From Nocardia vulneris (GTDB taxonomy: Bacteria; Actinomycetota; Actinomycetes; Mycobacteriales; Mycobacteriaceae): a stretch of 64,000 nucleotides of DNA. Numbering within the stretch: the first letter of the stretch is position 1; the number at the start of each line of letters is the position of its first letter. Below the pieces are notes generated by a model. That model was not told the DNA's origin, ran no database searches, and saw only the letters and a list, made by a program, of their open reading frames with translations. Below, one piece after another: positions 8,487 through 16,319 of this stretch. A program made the position numbers and the translations under genes. The stretch spans positions 62,001 through 126,000 of the forward strand of contig NZ_BDCI01000010.1 of NCBI RefSeq assembly GCF_001613425.1. Direction: 5' to 3'.

Positions 8487-8592
8487 GTGTTCCAACGTTT
8501 CTTGTCGCCGGGTTCGCGTAGGGTGAGGCCACCTCATTCCGAGGGGCGATGGACATGGTCCGACATCGCGCCCAGGAAGGAGGTGGTGGGGA

Positions 8593-8709
8593 ATGGCGAA
8601 ACATCGCCGCAAAAAGAGCAAGGCCCCGGTCGATTACGGCATCTGCGTAACAGCCGCTGTCGTAATCGCCGGGGCGCTCATCCTGGTCCGCCGAGTGTGG
8701 ACTAGGTAA
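8593..8709 (+). CDS. Small single-pass membrane peptide
   Basis: A 38-residue ORF with a strong ribosome site, AAGGAGGTGGTGGGGA, ending just before the ATG. The peptide begins with a highly basic stretch (MAKHRRKKSK), has one hydrophobic helix of about 16 residues (YGICVTAAVVIAGALILV) and ends in a short basic tail (RRVWTR). It is followed 13 bases later by a hairpin that could end its transcript. The basic flanks and one helix fit a small membrane-anchored peptide. Function unknown; no toxin or phage family is recognised. Confidence 0.55.
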   Translation: MAKHRRKKSKAPVDYGICVTAAVVIAGALILVRRVWTR

Positions 8710-8722
8710 ACCACCAGGTGGG

Positions 8723-8742
8723 GCCGCTGTGGGAGCAGCGGC
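8723..8742 (+). terminator. Hairpin after the 38-residue peptide
   Basis: Arms GCCGCTG and CAGCGGC form a perfect 7-bp stem with a 6-base loop 13 bases beyond the TAA of the small ORF. There is only a short T-poor tail, so intrinsic termination is likely but not certain. The rest of 8743-8867 shows nothing. Confidence 0.45.
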
Positions 8743-8867
8743 TCTACCGCTCGGCATCACTCGCGTGACAATCGCAACTGTACACCCCATCGCCCCTACA
8801 TTTGTGGCGAAATTCGACGACACCGGTGCTGAGCACGGTTAGCACTTGGCGTCGCGACCGGGAGCCG

Positions 8868-9455
8868 TCAGCTGCCGGATTCGGTGACGGTAATTCTTGC
8901 GAGGCTCACGCCACTCGCGGTTCGTAGCAGTTCAACCTCGTAGCGGTTTCCGGTGCGGGCATCCAGGACCACAGTGGACCGTAATGTCACGAGATCGGAC
9001 GTGACACTCACGGGGGTGAGCACGCTGTCGGGCTCGAGCCGATACCGTTCGCGCACAAGCCGAATCGCCTCGCGCCTGGCGGAGTCGTCGGTGATCGCCA
9101 GCGGCTCGTCGGTCTCGCGGCCGCCCCACAGACTCGGCAGGCGTTTACCGATCCCTTTGACCCCGTCCCATGCGGCGCCGCCGGCTATCCCGGCAGCGAT
9201 CACGGATCCCACCGCCGGGGCCATCTCCACGACGAAGGACCACACCATCGCCGAACTGCCCCAGGCATATTGGTGCCGCCGCTCGTCCAAGACGAACTGG
9301 TCCTGCTTGGGGAACTGGCTTTCGATGAACGCCCGCACCTCGGCCTGGTCGACGCTGCGGCCGCCGAATGTGAGCGTCCAGTCGTCACTGGGCGGATCGC
9401 CGAGCTGGTCGTGAATCCGAAGGTTGATCCGTACGTGATCGGGGTGTTCCTGCAC
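8868..9455 (-). CDS. Conserved-looking protein with a central membrane-like segment
   Basis: A 195-residue protein. The N-terminus (VRINLRIHDQLGDPPSDDWTL) is followed by a region rich in charged residues, a stretch that could be one membrane helix (AVGSVIAAGIAGGAAWDGVKGIG), and a C-terminal beta-rich domain. GTG 9455 is chosen because the longer frame up to 9749 runs through the dispersed repeat and looks noncoding. A -10-like CATACT lies 6 bases before the GTG, which fits a leaderless transcript. Function not recognised. It is upstream of nothing on its strand until the exported protein at 8043. Confidence 0.55.
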   Translation of the reverse strand: MQEHPDHVRINLRIHDQLGDPPSDDWTLTFGGRSVDQAEVRAFIESQFPKQDQFVLDERRHQYAWGSSAMVWSFVVEMAPAVGSVIAAGIAGGAAWDGVKGIGKRLPSLWGGRETDEPLAITDDSARREAIRLVRERYRLEPDSVLTPVSVTSDLVTLRSTVVLDARTGNRYEVELLRTASGVSLARITVTESGS

Positions 9456-9551
9456 ACAACCAGTATGCCTATTCGCCGGTGCCGCAAGGCTGTCCGCCCG
9501 GGTAATGGACTGTGGAGCGGGATTCGGTGCCGAACCCGAGTTTGTGGTGCT

Positions 9552-9622
9552 TTTTGGAACCGAAAAGTGTGGCGTAACTGGAACCTCGGGTGGAAAGTCG
9601 TGGTTTGGTGTCGAAGTCGGGC
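9552..9622. repeat. Dispersed intergenic repeat, copy 2
   Basis: Second copy of the 8417-8486 repeat: TTTTGGAACC then a short variable part, then AACTGGAACCTCGGG with T and GGAAAGTCG at 9576-9600. It lies between the 195-residue protein and the terminator of the acyl-CoA dehydrogenase operon. The remainder of 9456-9716 contains no gene I can support. Confidence 0.65.
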
Positions 9623-9716
9623 TATACCTCGCGCGCAGACGAGGACACGCTGATCGCATCACACGAACAACGGCTTCGCAGGGACGATTCAGCGGCGTAT
9701 CGAAGGCGAGAAACAG

Positions 9717-9757
9717 AAAACCGGTGCGGGTCGAGGAGCTGACCCGCACCGGTTTTT
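9717..9757 (-). terminator. Bidirectional intrinsic terminator of the acyl-CoA dehydrogenase operon
   Basis: A 12-bp perfect stem, CCGGTGCGGGTC / GACCCGCACCGG, with loop GAGGAGCT, flanked by AAAA on the left and TTTTT on the right. It therefore works on both strands; on the minus strand it lies 15 bases after the stop codon at 9772. Confidence 0.85.
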
Positions 9758-9771
9758 CGTTGTCTGCCTTG

Positions 9772-11001
9772 TTACTTCAGTTCGGCACTCGTCTTGCCGA
9801 GGATGCGGCGGGCGACGATGAGCTGCTGGATCTGCTGGGTGCCTTCGAAGATGTCCAAGATCTTCGAGTCACGGCCCCACTTTTCCAGCAGGGTGCGCTG
9901 CGAGTAGCCGATGGCGCCGGCGAGTTCGACGGCCTTGAGCGAGACGTCGGTGCCGGTGCGGCCGGCCTTGGCCTTGGACATCGAGGCCTCGAGCGAGTTC
10001 GGCTTCTTGTTGTCGGCCATCCACGCGGCGCGCAGCGACAACAGGTAGGCGGACTCGTAATCGGCTTCCATGCGCAGGAATTCGGCGGCCGCGGCGTGCT
10101 GGTTGTTCGGCGGGGTGTCGTAGGAGATCTCGACACCGGCGTCGGTCAGGATGGCCCGCAGCTCCTCGAGCGCGGCGCGGGCGACGCCGACCGCCATCGC
10201 GGCGACCATCGGCCGGGTGTTGTCGAAGGTCTGCATGACCCCGGCAAAACCCTTCTCCACGTTGACTTCCGGGCTGCCGAGGATGTTGTCCTTCGGAATC
10301 CGGCAGTCCTGCAGCAGCAGCACCGCGGTGTCGGAGGCCTTGATGCCGAGCTTGTGCTCGAGCCGGGCTACCGAGAGGCCGGGCGCCTCGCGCGGCACCA
10401 CGAACGACTTGATCGCGGCGCGGCCGAGGCTGCGGTCGACCGACGCCCACACCACGATGTGGGTGGAGCGCTGGCCCGCGGTCACGAAGATCTTCTCGCC
10501 GTTGAGCACCCACTCGTCGCCGTCGAGCACGGCGGTGGTGGTGACGGCGGCGGAGTCGGATCCGAACGACGGCTCGGTGATCGCCATGGAGGCCCACACC
10601 TTGCCGAAACGCTTCAGCTGCTCGTCGGTGGCGACGGCCGCGATGGCCGCGTTGCCCAGACCCTGGTACGGGATCGAGAGCATCAGGCCGACGTCGCCCC
10701 AGGAGGTTTCCAGGGCGTTCAGCAGCGCGGACATGTTGCCGCCGTTGCTGTTTCCGAGCAGTTCGGTGGCGTGCCCGTTGCTCTCGCTGTCGTCTTCACG
10801 ACCGCCGGCCGCGCCGCCGATCTTCTGCGTGCCGGAGTCGGCGAGGCCTTCGACCATGGCGGCCATGGTGTCCAGCTCGACCGGGTACTCGTGCTCGGCG
10901 AGGTCGTACTTGCGCGAGATCGGGCGGAAGATCTCGGTCGCGACCTGATGGGCCTGGTTGGCGCTGGCCCGCAGCTTCTTGGGGAGTTCGAGGTTGATCA
11001 T
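9772..11001 (-). CDS. Acyl-CoA dehydrogenase family protein
   Basis: A 409-residue flavoprotein of the acyl-CoA dehydrogenase family, with MAITEPSFGSDSAAVTTTAVLDG (the FAD/substrate loop), WVLNGEKIFVTAG, and the C-terminal FEGTQQIQQLIVARRILG helix. It catalyses the alpha,beta-desaturation of an acyl-CoA in beta-oxidation or a related route. ATG 11001 has CAGGAGA seven bases upstream. It is translated from the same transcript as the gene 33 bases upstream. The sequence lacks an obvious specificity signal. The operon ends at the terminator 9717-9757. Confidence 0.9.
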   Translation of the reverse strand: MINLELPKKLRASANQAHQVATEIFRPISRKYDLAEHEYPVELDTMAAMVEGLADSGTQKIGGAAGGREDDSESNGHATELLGNSNGGNMSALLNALETSWGDVGLMLSIPYQGLGNAAIAAVATDEQLKRFGKVWASMAITEPSFGSDSAAVTTTAVLDGDEWVLNGEKIFVTAGQRSTHIVVWASVDRSLGRAAIKSFVVPREAPGLSVARLEHKLGIKASDTAVLLLQDCRIPKDNILGSPEVNVEKGFAGVMQTFDNTRPMVAAMAVGVARAALEELRAILTDAGVEISYDTPPNNQHAAAAEFLRMEADYESAYLLSLRAAWMADNKKPNSLEASMSKAKAGRTGTDVSLKAVELAGAIGYSQRTLLEKWGRDSKILDIFEGTQQIQQLIVARRILGKTSAELK

Positions 11002-11034
11002 TGTTGAGGTCTCCTGAAGTAAGGAACGGGCCGA

Positions 11035-12423
11035 CTAGATGAGCACGACACCTTCGGCGACGCCGATGGCCCGCAGATCGCGGTACCAGCGCTCGACCGG
11101 GTGTTCCTTGGTGAAGCCGTGACCACCGAGCAGCTGCACGCCGTCGAGGCCGATCTGCATGCCCTTGTCCGTGGCCAGCTTTCGGGCCAGCGACGCCTCA
11201 CGGGCGAAGGAGAGTCCCTGTTCGGCGCGGGAGGCGCCACGCAGGGTGACCAGCCGCAGCCCGTCGAGCTCGATGGCGATGTTGGCGACCATGAAGGCGA
11301 CTGCCTGCCGGTTCGAGATCGGCTCGCCGAACGCTTCGCGCTCGTTCACGTACGGAATCACGTAGTCCAGCACGGCTTGTCCGGTGCCGACGGCGAGCGA
11401 AGCCCAGCCGAGGCGGGCCAGCCGGACCGCGTCGGCGTAGTCCTCGGCACGCTGCTTGGCGTCGCCGTCACCGAGGATCGCGTCGGTGCCGACCGCGACG
11501 TTGTCGAGCAGCAGGCGGCCGAGCCCGGCCGCGCGCAGACCCATGCTCGGATCGGCCTCGACCACCAGGCCGGGCGCGTCCGACGGGACGATGAAAAGCG
11601 AAGGGCGGCCATCGAGTTCGGCGGCGATCAGGAACAGTTCGGCATCCGCGGCCGCGGGCACCAGGCTCTTCACGCCGGAGATCCGGTAACCACTGGGGGA
11701 GCGAACGGCCTTGGTCTGCAACGCGAACGGATCGAACAGTGCGCGCGGCTCGCTGATCACGACGGAGGCCTGCGGCACGTTCTCGCCGGTGAAGGCGGGC
11801 AGATAGGTCTTCTGCTGGGCGTCGGTACCCCACTGGGAGAGGGCGACCGCGACACCGCTCGGCGCGAGGATGGGCAGCGCCAGGCCCATGTCGCCGTGCG
11901 CAAGCGCCTCGGCCACAAGGGAATTGGTGACCGCACCGCGCTCGGAGGCGGCGCCTTCGAGCTCCTCGGGCACGTTGATCAGGGTGATGCCCAGCTCGGC
12001 GGCGCGTTCGAGCAGATCGCGCGGCGCCTTGGCGGCCGCGTCGGCCTCGTAGGCGGCCGGGCGCAGGATCTCGGCGGCGAATTCCTTCACCGTCTCGGTG
12101 ATCATCTGCTGCTCGTCGGTCGGCGTGAGGTCGAAGAAGTCCTTGTTCTTCGCCTCGTTGGGCGCGAGCCGCTTCGGCTGGCCGTTACCGGTGACCTTGG
12201 CGAAGACGCGGGTCGCGGCGCCGAGGGTGCGGAAGCCGGTCTTGGTGCCCTCGTAGGTGACTCGCTCGATCGGCTTGCGCAGGTTGTACTTCTCGGCGAG
12301 TTCCGACCCGGTCAGGGTCGTCATCACCCGCATGGCCGCGCCCATCCAGTCCCGTTTGGGGTGGTTCAGGCCGACCGCGGACGTGTCTGGACGTCGCTTC
12401 GTTGCGCTGTCTCGAGTGCTCAT
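11035..12423 (-). CDS. Acyl-CoA dehydrogenase family protein
   Basis: A 462-residue protein of the same superfamily as the next gene but longer at the N-terminus by about 60 residues (GSELAEKYNLRKPIERVTYEG, then FFDLTPTDEQQMITETVKEF, the usual family start). It keeps ...QASVVISEPRALFDPFALQT, PSGYRISGVKSLVPAA and the C-terminal QLLGGHGFTKEHPVERWYRDLRA motif. Some such pairs act as heteromeric acyl-CoA dehydrogenases; that this pair does is inference. Three starts (GTG, ATG, ATG) are adjacent; AGGTG lies just before, and the third is used here. The promoter contains two palindromic operators. Confidence 0.88.
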   Translation of the reverse strand: MSTRDSATKRRPDTSAVGLNHPKRDWMGAAMRVMTTLTGSELAEKYNLRKPIERVTYEGTKTGFRTLGAATRVFAKVTGNGQPKRLAPNEAKNKDFFDLTPTDEQQMITETVKEFAAEILRPAAYEADAAAKAPRDLLERAAELGITLINVPEELEGAASERGAVTNSLVAEALAHGDMGLALPILAPSGVAVALSQWGTDAQQKTYLPAFTGENVPQASVVISEPRALFDPFALQTKAVRSPSGYRISGVKSLVPAAADAELFLIAAELDGRPSLFIVPSDAPGLVVEADPSMGLRAAGLGRLLLDNVAVGTDAILGDGDAKQRAEDYADAVRLARLGWASLAVGTGQAVLDYVIPYVNEREAFGEPISNRQAVAFMVANIAIELDGLRLVTLRGASRAEQGLSFAREASLARKLATDKGMQIGLDGVQLLGGHGFTKEHPVERWYRDLRAIGVAEGVVLI

Positions 12424-12471
12424 CATCACCTGTTTTCTCGGGTGGGTGGGGGTGAGGTCTTGTCCCAGCTA

Positions 12472-12510
12472 TCTTACTCCTGAGTAAGACTATCTTACTC
12501 CCCAGTAAGA
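12472..12510 (-). promoter_or_regulatory. Double palindromic operator upstream of the acyl-CoA dehydrogenase operon
   Basis: Two near-identical palindromes: TCTTACTC-CT-GAGTAAGA (12472-12489) and TCTTACT-CCCC-AGTAAGA (12493-12510). Their centres are 21 bp apart, two helical turns, so two dimers would bind on one face. This is the size and shape of a TetR-type operator; it lies 49-87 bases before the start of the operon. The regulator gene is not in the immediate neighbourhood. Confidence 0.75.
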
Positions 12511-12626
12511 ACCGCGTCGAGGTGCAGCATACGCCGCTGTGACCGGCTCGGCAGCGCGACCGCCGGCCGGGGTGCGCGACGCCTGGAGCACCCGCGCGAC
12601 GGCGGCGTTTGTGCCACGCTGAACGG

Positions 12627-14099
12627 GTGCCCATTGTTGCGGCGTGCTTTGCCGTTGTTCTTGTCACATTGGCCTCGCGTTACGGGTATCACCGGGACGA
12701 GTTGTATTTCCTGGCGGCCGGTCGGCATCTTTCCTGGGGGTACCCGGATCAGCCCCCGTTGACTCCGCTGGTGGCCGAGCTGATGGCGGCAATCGATCCT
12801 GATTCGTTACTCCTGCTGCGACTGCCCGGCGTGCTCGCGGCAACCCTCGTGGTGGTCTGCGCCGGACTACTCGCTCGGGAGTTCGGCGGTGGGCGAGGTG
12901 CGCAGGCGCTGGCCGCCGCGGCGGTCGCGAGCGCGGCTCTGCTGATGGGTGCCGGGCACATGCTCAGCACCGCCGTGTTCGATCTGGCTGTGTGGTCGGT
13001 GCTGTCGCTGCTCGTGCTGAAACTCGTGGGACGAGACGGCGTCGAATCGGCGGATCGTCGAAAATCGTTGTGGTCCAACGGCCCACGTCTTTGGATTGTG
13101 ATCGGCATAGTTGTCGGCGTCGGCTTGCAGAACAAGCTGCTGCTGATCTTCCCGCTCACCGCGCTGGTGGTCTCGTTGCTTCTGCTCGGGCCGCGAAAGA
13201 TCTTCGCCACCAAGTACTTTCCGCTCGCGGTCGGGATTGCCGTGCTGATCTGGCTACCCTATCTCGGGTGGCAGGCGCGCAACGGCTGGCCGCAATGGGA
13301 GATGGGCCGCGCGATCGCGGGCGGCTCCTCCGGCACCTCGGATTCCCCGATCATGTTCGTGCTCTTGCAGTTCGGGCTGATGGGCCCGCTGTTGGTGCCG
13401 CTGTGGCTGTTCGGGTTGTGGCGACTGGCCAGGGATCACCGCTATCGTGCGTTCGCCGCCACCTACGGGCTGCTCTTCGTGCTGTTCCTGGTGATCGGCG
13501 GCAAAGCCTATTACCTGGGCGCGATGTATCCGATCCTGCTCGCGGCCGGTGCCGTCCCGCTCGCGACCTGGCTGGGGGAGCGCAAGATCGTCTGGGTCGC
13601 AGTGAGTTTCGGTGTCGCGGTCAACGCGGCGCTCTGCGCGGTGTTGTTCCTGCCGGTGCTGCCCGTCTCGATGCTGAAGGACACGCCGGTCCTCGCCGTC
13701 AATTACGACGCGGGCGAAACGATCGGCTGGCCGGAATTCGTCCGTCAGGTCGGCGCGGTGCGCGCGGGCATGGGCGACGATGTCGCCGTGCTCACGGCCA
13801 ACTACGGCGAGGCGGGCGCCATCGAACGCTTCGGCGGCCCATACCGCCTGCCCGTCCCGCATTCCGGCCACAACTCGTACTGGTGGTGGGGGCCGCCGCG
13901 CGACGGCACCGCCGAGTACCTCACCGTCGGCATCGAGCGCGACCGCCTCGCCGAGATCTTCGCCGAGATAGCACCGGCGGGCCGGATCGACAACGGACTC
14001 GACATCGACAACGACGAGCAGGGCGAACCACTGTTCATCTGCCGCGACCCGCGCGCGCCGTGGTCCGAACTCTGGGCTCGCGCCAAGCACCTGGGCTGA
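12627..14099 (+). CDS. Membrane glycosyltransferase of the ArnT/PMT superfamily
   Basis: A 490-residue polytopic protein with a first helix, then SRYGYHRDELYFLAAGRHLSWGYPDQPPLTP, the periplasmic loop typical of family-39-like GT-C enzymes with the acidic catalytic motif. It has about ten hydrophobic helices and a soluble C-terminal domain of about 130 residues. It should use a polyprenyl-phosphate sugar donor to glycosylate a protein, lipid or polysaccharide outside the membrane. GTG 12627 is chosen over TTG 12609 because the hydrophobic segment starts there; no ribosome site is visible, and a CACGCT hexamer 6 bases upstream suggests a leaderless start. Confidence 0.8.
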   Translation: MPIVAACFAVVLVTLASRYGYHRDELYFLAAGRHLSWGYPDQPPLTPLVAELMAAIDPDSLLLLRLPGVLAATLVVVCAGLLAREFGGGRGAQALAAAAVASAALLMGAGHMLSTAVFDLAVWSVLSLLVLKLVGRDGVESADRRKSLWSNGPRLWIVIGIVVGVGLQNKLLLIFPLTALVVSLLLLGPRKIFATKYFPLAVGIAVLIWLPYLGWQARNGWPQWEMGRAIAGGSSGTSDSPIMFVLLQFGLMGPLLVPLWLFGLWRLARDHRYRAFAATYGLLFVLFLVIGGKAYYLGAMYPILLAAGAVPLATWLGERKIVWVAVSFGVAVNAALCAVLFLPVLPVSMLKDTPVLAVNYDAGETIGWPEFVRQVGAVRAGMGDDVAVLTANYGEAGAIERFGGPYRLPVPHSGHNSYWWWGPPRDGTAEYLTVGIERDRLAEIFAEIAPAGRIDNGLDIDNDEQGEPLFICRDPRAPWSELWARAKHLG

Positions 14100-14116
14100 C
14101 CCGTCGGACGGGTCAG
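14096..14116 (+). terminator. Intrinsic hairpin after the glycosyltransferase
   Basis: Arms CTGACCC and GGGTCAG with a 7-base loop GTCGGAC begin within the stop codon of the glycosyltransferase gene. The loop itself can extend the stem (GTC/GAC). No T-tract follows. Confidence 0.5.
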
Positions 14117-14129
14117 CCGTGCCGATAGC

Positions 14130-14891
14130 TCAAAGGTCGTGCCGAACCAGGAAGTCCTCGACGGTCTTGCGCCACTGCTCCGGCTGTTCGGCCATGAGGA
14201 CGTGACCGGCCGCGATCTCGGTGTACTCGGCTCCCGGGATGGTGTCGGCGAGGAAGCGCGAATTCGACGGGTCGACCAAGAGGTCCTCGGTCGCGTTGAC
14301 GACCAAGGTCGGCACCTCGAGCCGCGGCAGGTCCAGTGTGGTGTCGACGCGTTGGACCAGGTCGGCTTGCTGCCGGGTGCCGCCCGGGATGGTGGCGGCG
14401 CCGGCCCGGACGGCTTCGTCGACCGCGTCCGCGGACAGAGCGTTCAAGAAAGCCGCGCTGAAGGCCATCGACAGCGTCAGCCGGGAGAAAGTGGTGGCGT
14501 CCCCGCGCTCGAGCAGGTCCTGCCAGAGCTGGACGGCCAGGCGAGCCCGGTTGTCGGCCTTGGCGAACCCGGCGGCCAGGATCAGGCCACGCACCCGGTC
14601 AGGGTGCCGCGCCGCGGCCCGCACGGCCACCGTGCTGCCGAGCGAGTAGCCCAGCACGGTGAACGTTTCCACGCCGCCCTCGACCGCGGCATCGACGAGC
14701 GCGTCCGCCAAGCCGTCGAGGTCGAGGCGCACGTCCGCGCCCGGATAGTCGGAGGCGACCACGGTGTGCGTCGCGGCCAGCGCCGGAATCAGGGCGCCGA
14801 AGTTGGTGTCGATGGTGCCGCCCGCGCCGTGCGCGAGGACGAGGCCGGGGCCGGAACCGGTGACGGTGGTCTGCAAGGGAATTGCTGTCAT
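14130..14891 (-). CDS. Alpha/beta hydrolase
   Basis: A 253-residue alpha/beta-hydrolase fold enzyme. The oxyanion region is LVLAHGAGGT, the nucleophile elbow GYSLGST (Ser about 92), the acid probably in NATEDLLVDPSN, and His in AAGHVLMAEQPEQW near the C-terminus. It should hydrolyse an ester or a related bond; the substrate is unknown. ATG 14891 is fixed by the -10 at 14899-14904 that leaves only 7 bases of leader. The gene is divergent from a MerR-type regulator whose operator sits in its promoter spacer, so the regulator likely controls it. Confidence 0.85.
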   Translation of the reverse strand: MTAIPLQTTVTGSGPGLVLAHGAGGTIDTNFGALIPALAATHTVVASDYPGADVRLDLDGLADALVDAAVEGGVETFTVLGYSLGSTVAVRAAARHPDRVRGLILAAGFAKADNRARLAVQLWQDLLERGDATTFSRLTLSMAFSAAFLNALSADAVDEAVRAGAATIPGGTRQQADLVQRVDTTLDLPRLEVPTLVVNATEDLLVDPSNSRFLADTIPGAEYTEIAAGHVLMAEQPEQWRKTVEDFLVRHDL

Positions 14892-14898
14892 GCCGGCC

Positions 14899-14929
14899 AA
14901 GTTAGGAATTCACATGAGTGTGAAGGCAA
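14899..14929 (-). promoter_or_regulatory. MerR-type promoter with 19-bp spacer
   Basis: On the minus strand, -35 TTGCCT (14929-14924) and -10 TAACTT (14904-14899) are separated by 19 bases, the long spacing that MerR regulators correct by twisting DNA. The palindrome TTCACA-TGAG-TGTGAA (14909-14924) occupies the spacer. The hydrolase ATG is 7 bases past the -10, so the transcript is leaderless. Confidence 0.75.
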
Positions 14930-14950
14930 GCAGGCGGTGAGGGAGGTCAT

Positions 14951-15331
14951 ATGTTGATCGGAGAACTGGCCCGCCGCACGGGAGTGAGTACCCGCCTGCT
15001 CAGGTATTACGAGGAGCAGGGGCTGCTGGAGCCACAGCGTGACTCGCTCGGCTACCGGTCGTATGCCGACGACGCGCCGGAACAGGTCGAGTACCTCAGG
15101 CAGATGTTGGCGGCCGGACTGTCGACCGAGGACATCCGCGGCTTGCTGCCGTGCGCTATGGATCACGGGGACGCGCGGTGGATCCAAGCCTGCGACAAGT
15201 CCCTGGGCATTGTGGCGAGCAGGCACAGCGAGTTGGACAGCAGGATCGCCGAACTCGAACGGCAACGCGAATTGCTGGTGCGCACCCGGGCCACGATCCG
15301 CGATGCGCGACCCGTCACGCAGGTCCTCTGA
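14951..15331 (+). CDS. MerR-family transcriptional regulator
   Basis: A 126-residue protein starting MLIGELARRTGVSTRLLRYYEEQGLL, a perfect MerR HTH plus first wing, followed by the second helix pair (YADDAPEQVEYLRQML) and a dimerising coiled coil (ELDSRIAELERQRELLV). The effector domain is short, with two cysteines (LLPCAMDHG, QACDKSLG), so a small hydrophobic or redox signal is possible, but no metal-binding pattern is clear. GGGAGG lies six bases before the ATG. It is divergent from the hydrolase and likely controls it through the 19-bp spacer promoter, and its own gene through the same palindrome. Confidence 0.9.
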   Translation: MLIGELARRTGVSTRLLRYYEEQGLLEPQRDSLGYRSYADDAPEQVEYLRQMLAAGLSTEDIRGLLPCAMDHGDARWIQACDKSLGIVASRHSELDSRIAELERQRELLVRTRATIRDARPVTQVL

Positions 15332-15364
15332 GTCATGCAGGCCTGCTGAACGGTACAAGCGACA

Positions 15365-15399
15365 GCGAGCCGGCCCAGGATGCTCCCGGACCGGCTCGC
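15365..15399. terminator. Hairpin between the MerR gene and ftsX
   Basis: A perfect 9-bp stem GCGAGCCGG / CCGGCTCGC with a 17-base loop lies between the convergent MerR and ftsX genes. It probably serves both strands. Confidence 0.6.
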
Positions 15400-15413
15400 G
15401 GTGGCATTCGGCG

Positions 15414-16319
15414 CTACTCCCGCACGTAGTACCGGAGCGTCCCGTACGCGGTCAACGCCGCGAAGATGACGCCCACCGGCGCGATCACCAGCGCGACCAT
15501 CGCGATGTCGTCGCCGGTGATCCGCGGAAACACCTTGCTGGAGAACAGATCGCCGAGCGCCCGGTCGATCACCAGCGGCCGCGCGATGAGCAGGCCGAGC
15601 ACGGCGACCACCGATCCGGCGAGCGCCGCGACCACCGCCTCCAGTAGGAACGGCAGCTGGGTGTACCAGCGCGTCGCGCCGACCAACCGCATGATGCCGA
15701 CCTCGGTGCGGCGGGTGAAGGCCGCGATCTGCACCATGTTCGCGATCAGCAGCAGCGCCGCCAGCGCCTGGAGCACCGCGAGGCCGAAGGCGGCGTTGCG
15801 CAACCCGTCGAACAGACTGACCAGGCGGTCCACGATGTCCTTGTCGTTGCGCACCAGACCGACACCGGGCCGCTCGTAGAACTTCTCGTAGATCTGCGGA
15901 TACAGTTCCGCGTTCTTCATCTTCACCCGCAGCGACGCGGGCAGCGGTGTCTCGCTGACGTATTTGGCCAGCTCGGGCTGGTCCTTGAAGGTCTTCTCCT
16001 TGGCTTCGCGCACGGCGTCGTCGCGACTGAGGTACTGGACCGATTCCACGTCCTTGGTCGCCTTCAGGTCCGCCATCAGCGTCTTGCACGGATCCCGCGA
16101 GCAGTCCGGGTCGTTGGCCGAAACGTCCTCGGTGAGGTACAGCCGCACCTCGAGCCGATCCAGGAAGTACTGCTCGGTCTTGTCGGCGATCCGCACCGCG
16201 AGCAGACCACCGCCGAGCATGGTCAACGAGACCGCGACGGTCAGGATCATCGCGATCGTCATGGTGACATTGCGGCGCAGGCCCGCGAAGACCTCGCTGA
16301 ACAGGAAACTCGCGCGCAT
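15414..16319 (-). CDS. ftsX: Cell division ABC transporter permease FtsX
   Basis: A 301-residue FtsX: a short cytoplasmic N-terminus, TM1 (MTIAMILTVAVSLTMLGGGLLAV), a large extracytoplasmic domain with the two cysteines CSRDPC, and three more helices (FGLAVLQALAALLLIANMV, AVVAALAGSVVAVLGLLIARP, MVALVIAPVGVIFAAL). With FtsE it forms the complex that activates peptidoglycan hydrolases (RipC in mycobacteria) at the division site. The ATG overlaps the FtsE stop by one base (TGATG), so translation is coupled. The order ftsE-ftsX is the standard one; the next gene on this strand is far away, because MerR is convergent. Confidence 0.95.
   Translation of the reverse strand: MRASFLFSEVFAGLRRNVTMTIAMILTVAVSLTMLGGGLLAVRIADKTEQYFLDRLEVRLYLTEDVSANDPDCSRDPCKTLMADLKATKDVESVQYLSRDDAVREAKEKTFKDQPELAKYVSETPLPASLRVKMKNAELYPQIYEKFYERPGVGLVRNDKDIVDRLVSLFDGLRNAAFGLAVLQALAALLLIANMVQIAAFTRRTEVGIMRLVGATRWYTQLPFLLEAVVAALAGSVVAVLGLLIARPLVIDRALGDLFSSKVFPRITGDDIAMVALVIAPVGVIFAALTAYGTLRYYVRE

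Noticed and set aside
8329..8823. A 164-residue minus-strand frame across the inverted repeat and repeat copy 1
   Set aside because: It reads through a palindrome and an intergenic repeat, has no ribosome site, and covers the antisense of the better-supported 38-residue ORF.
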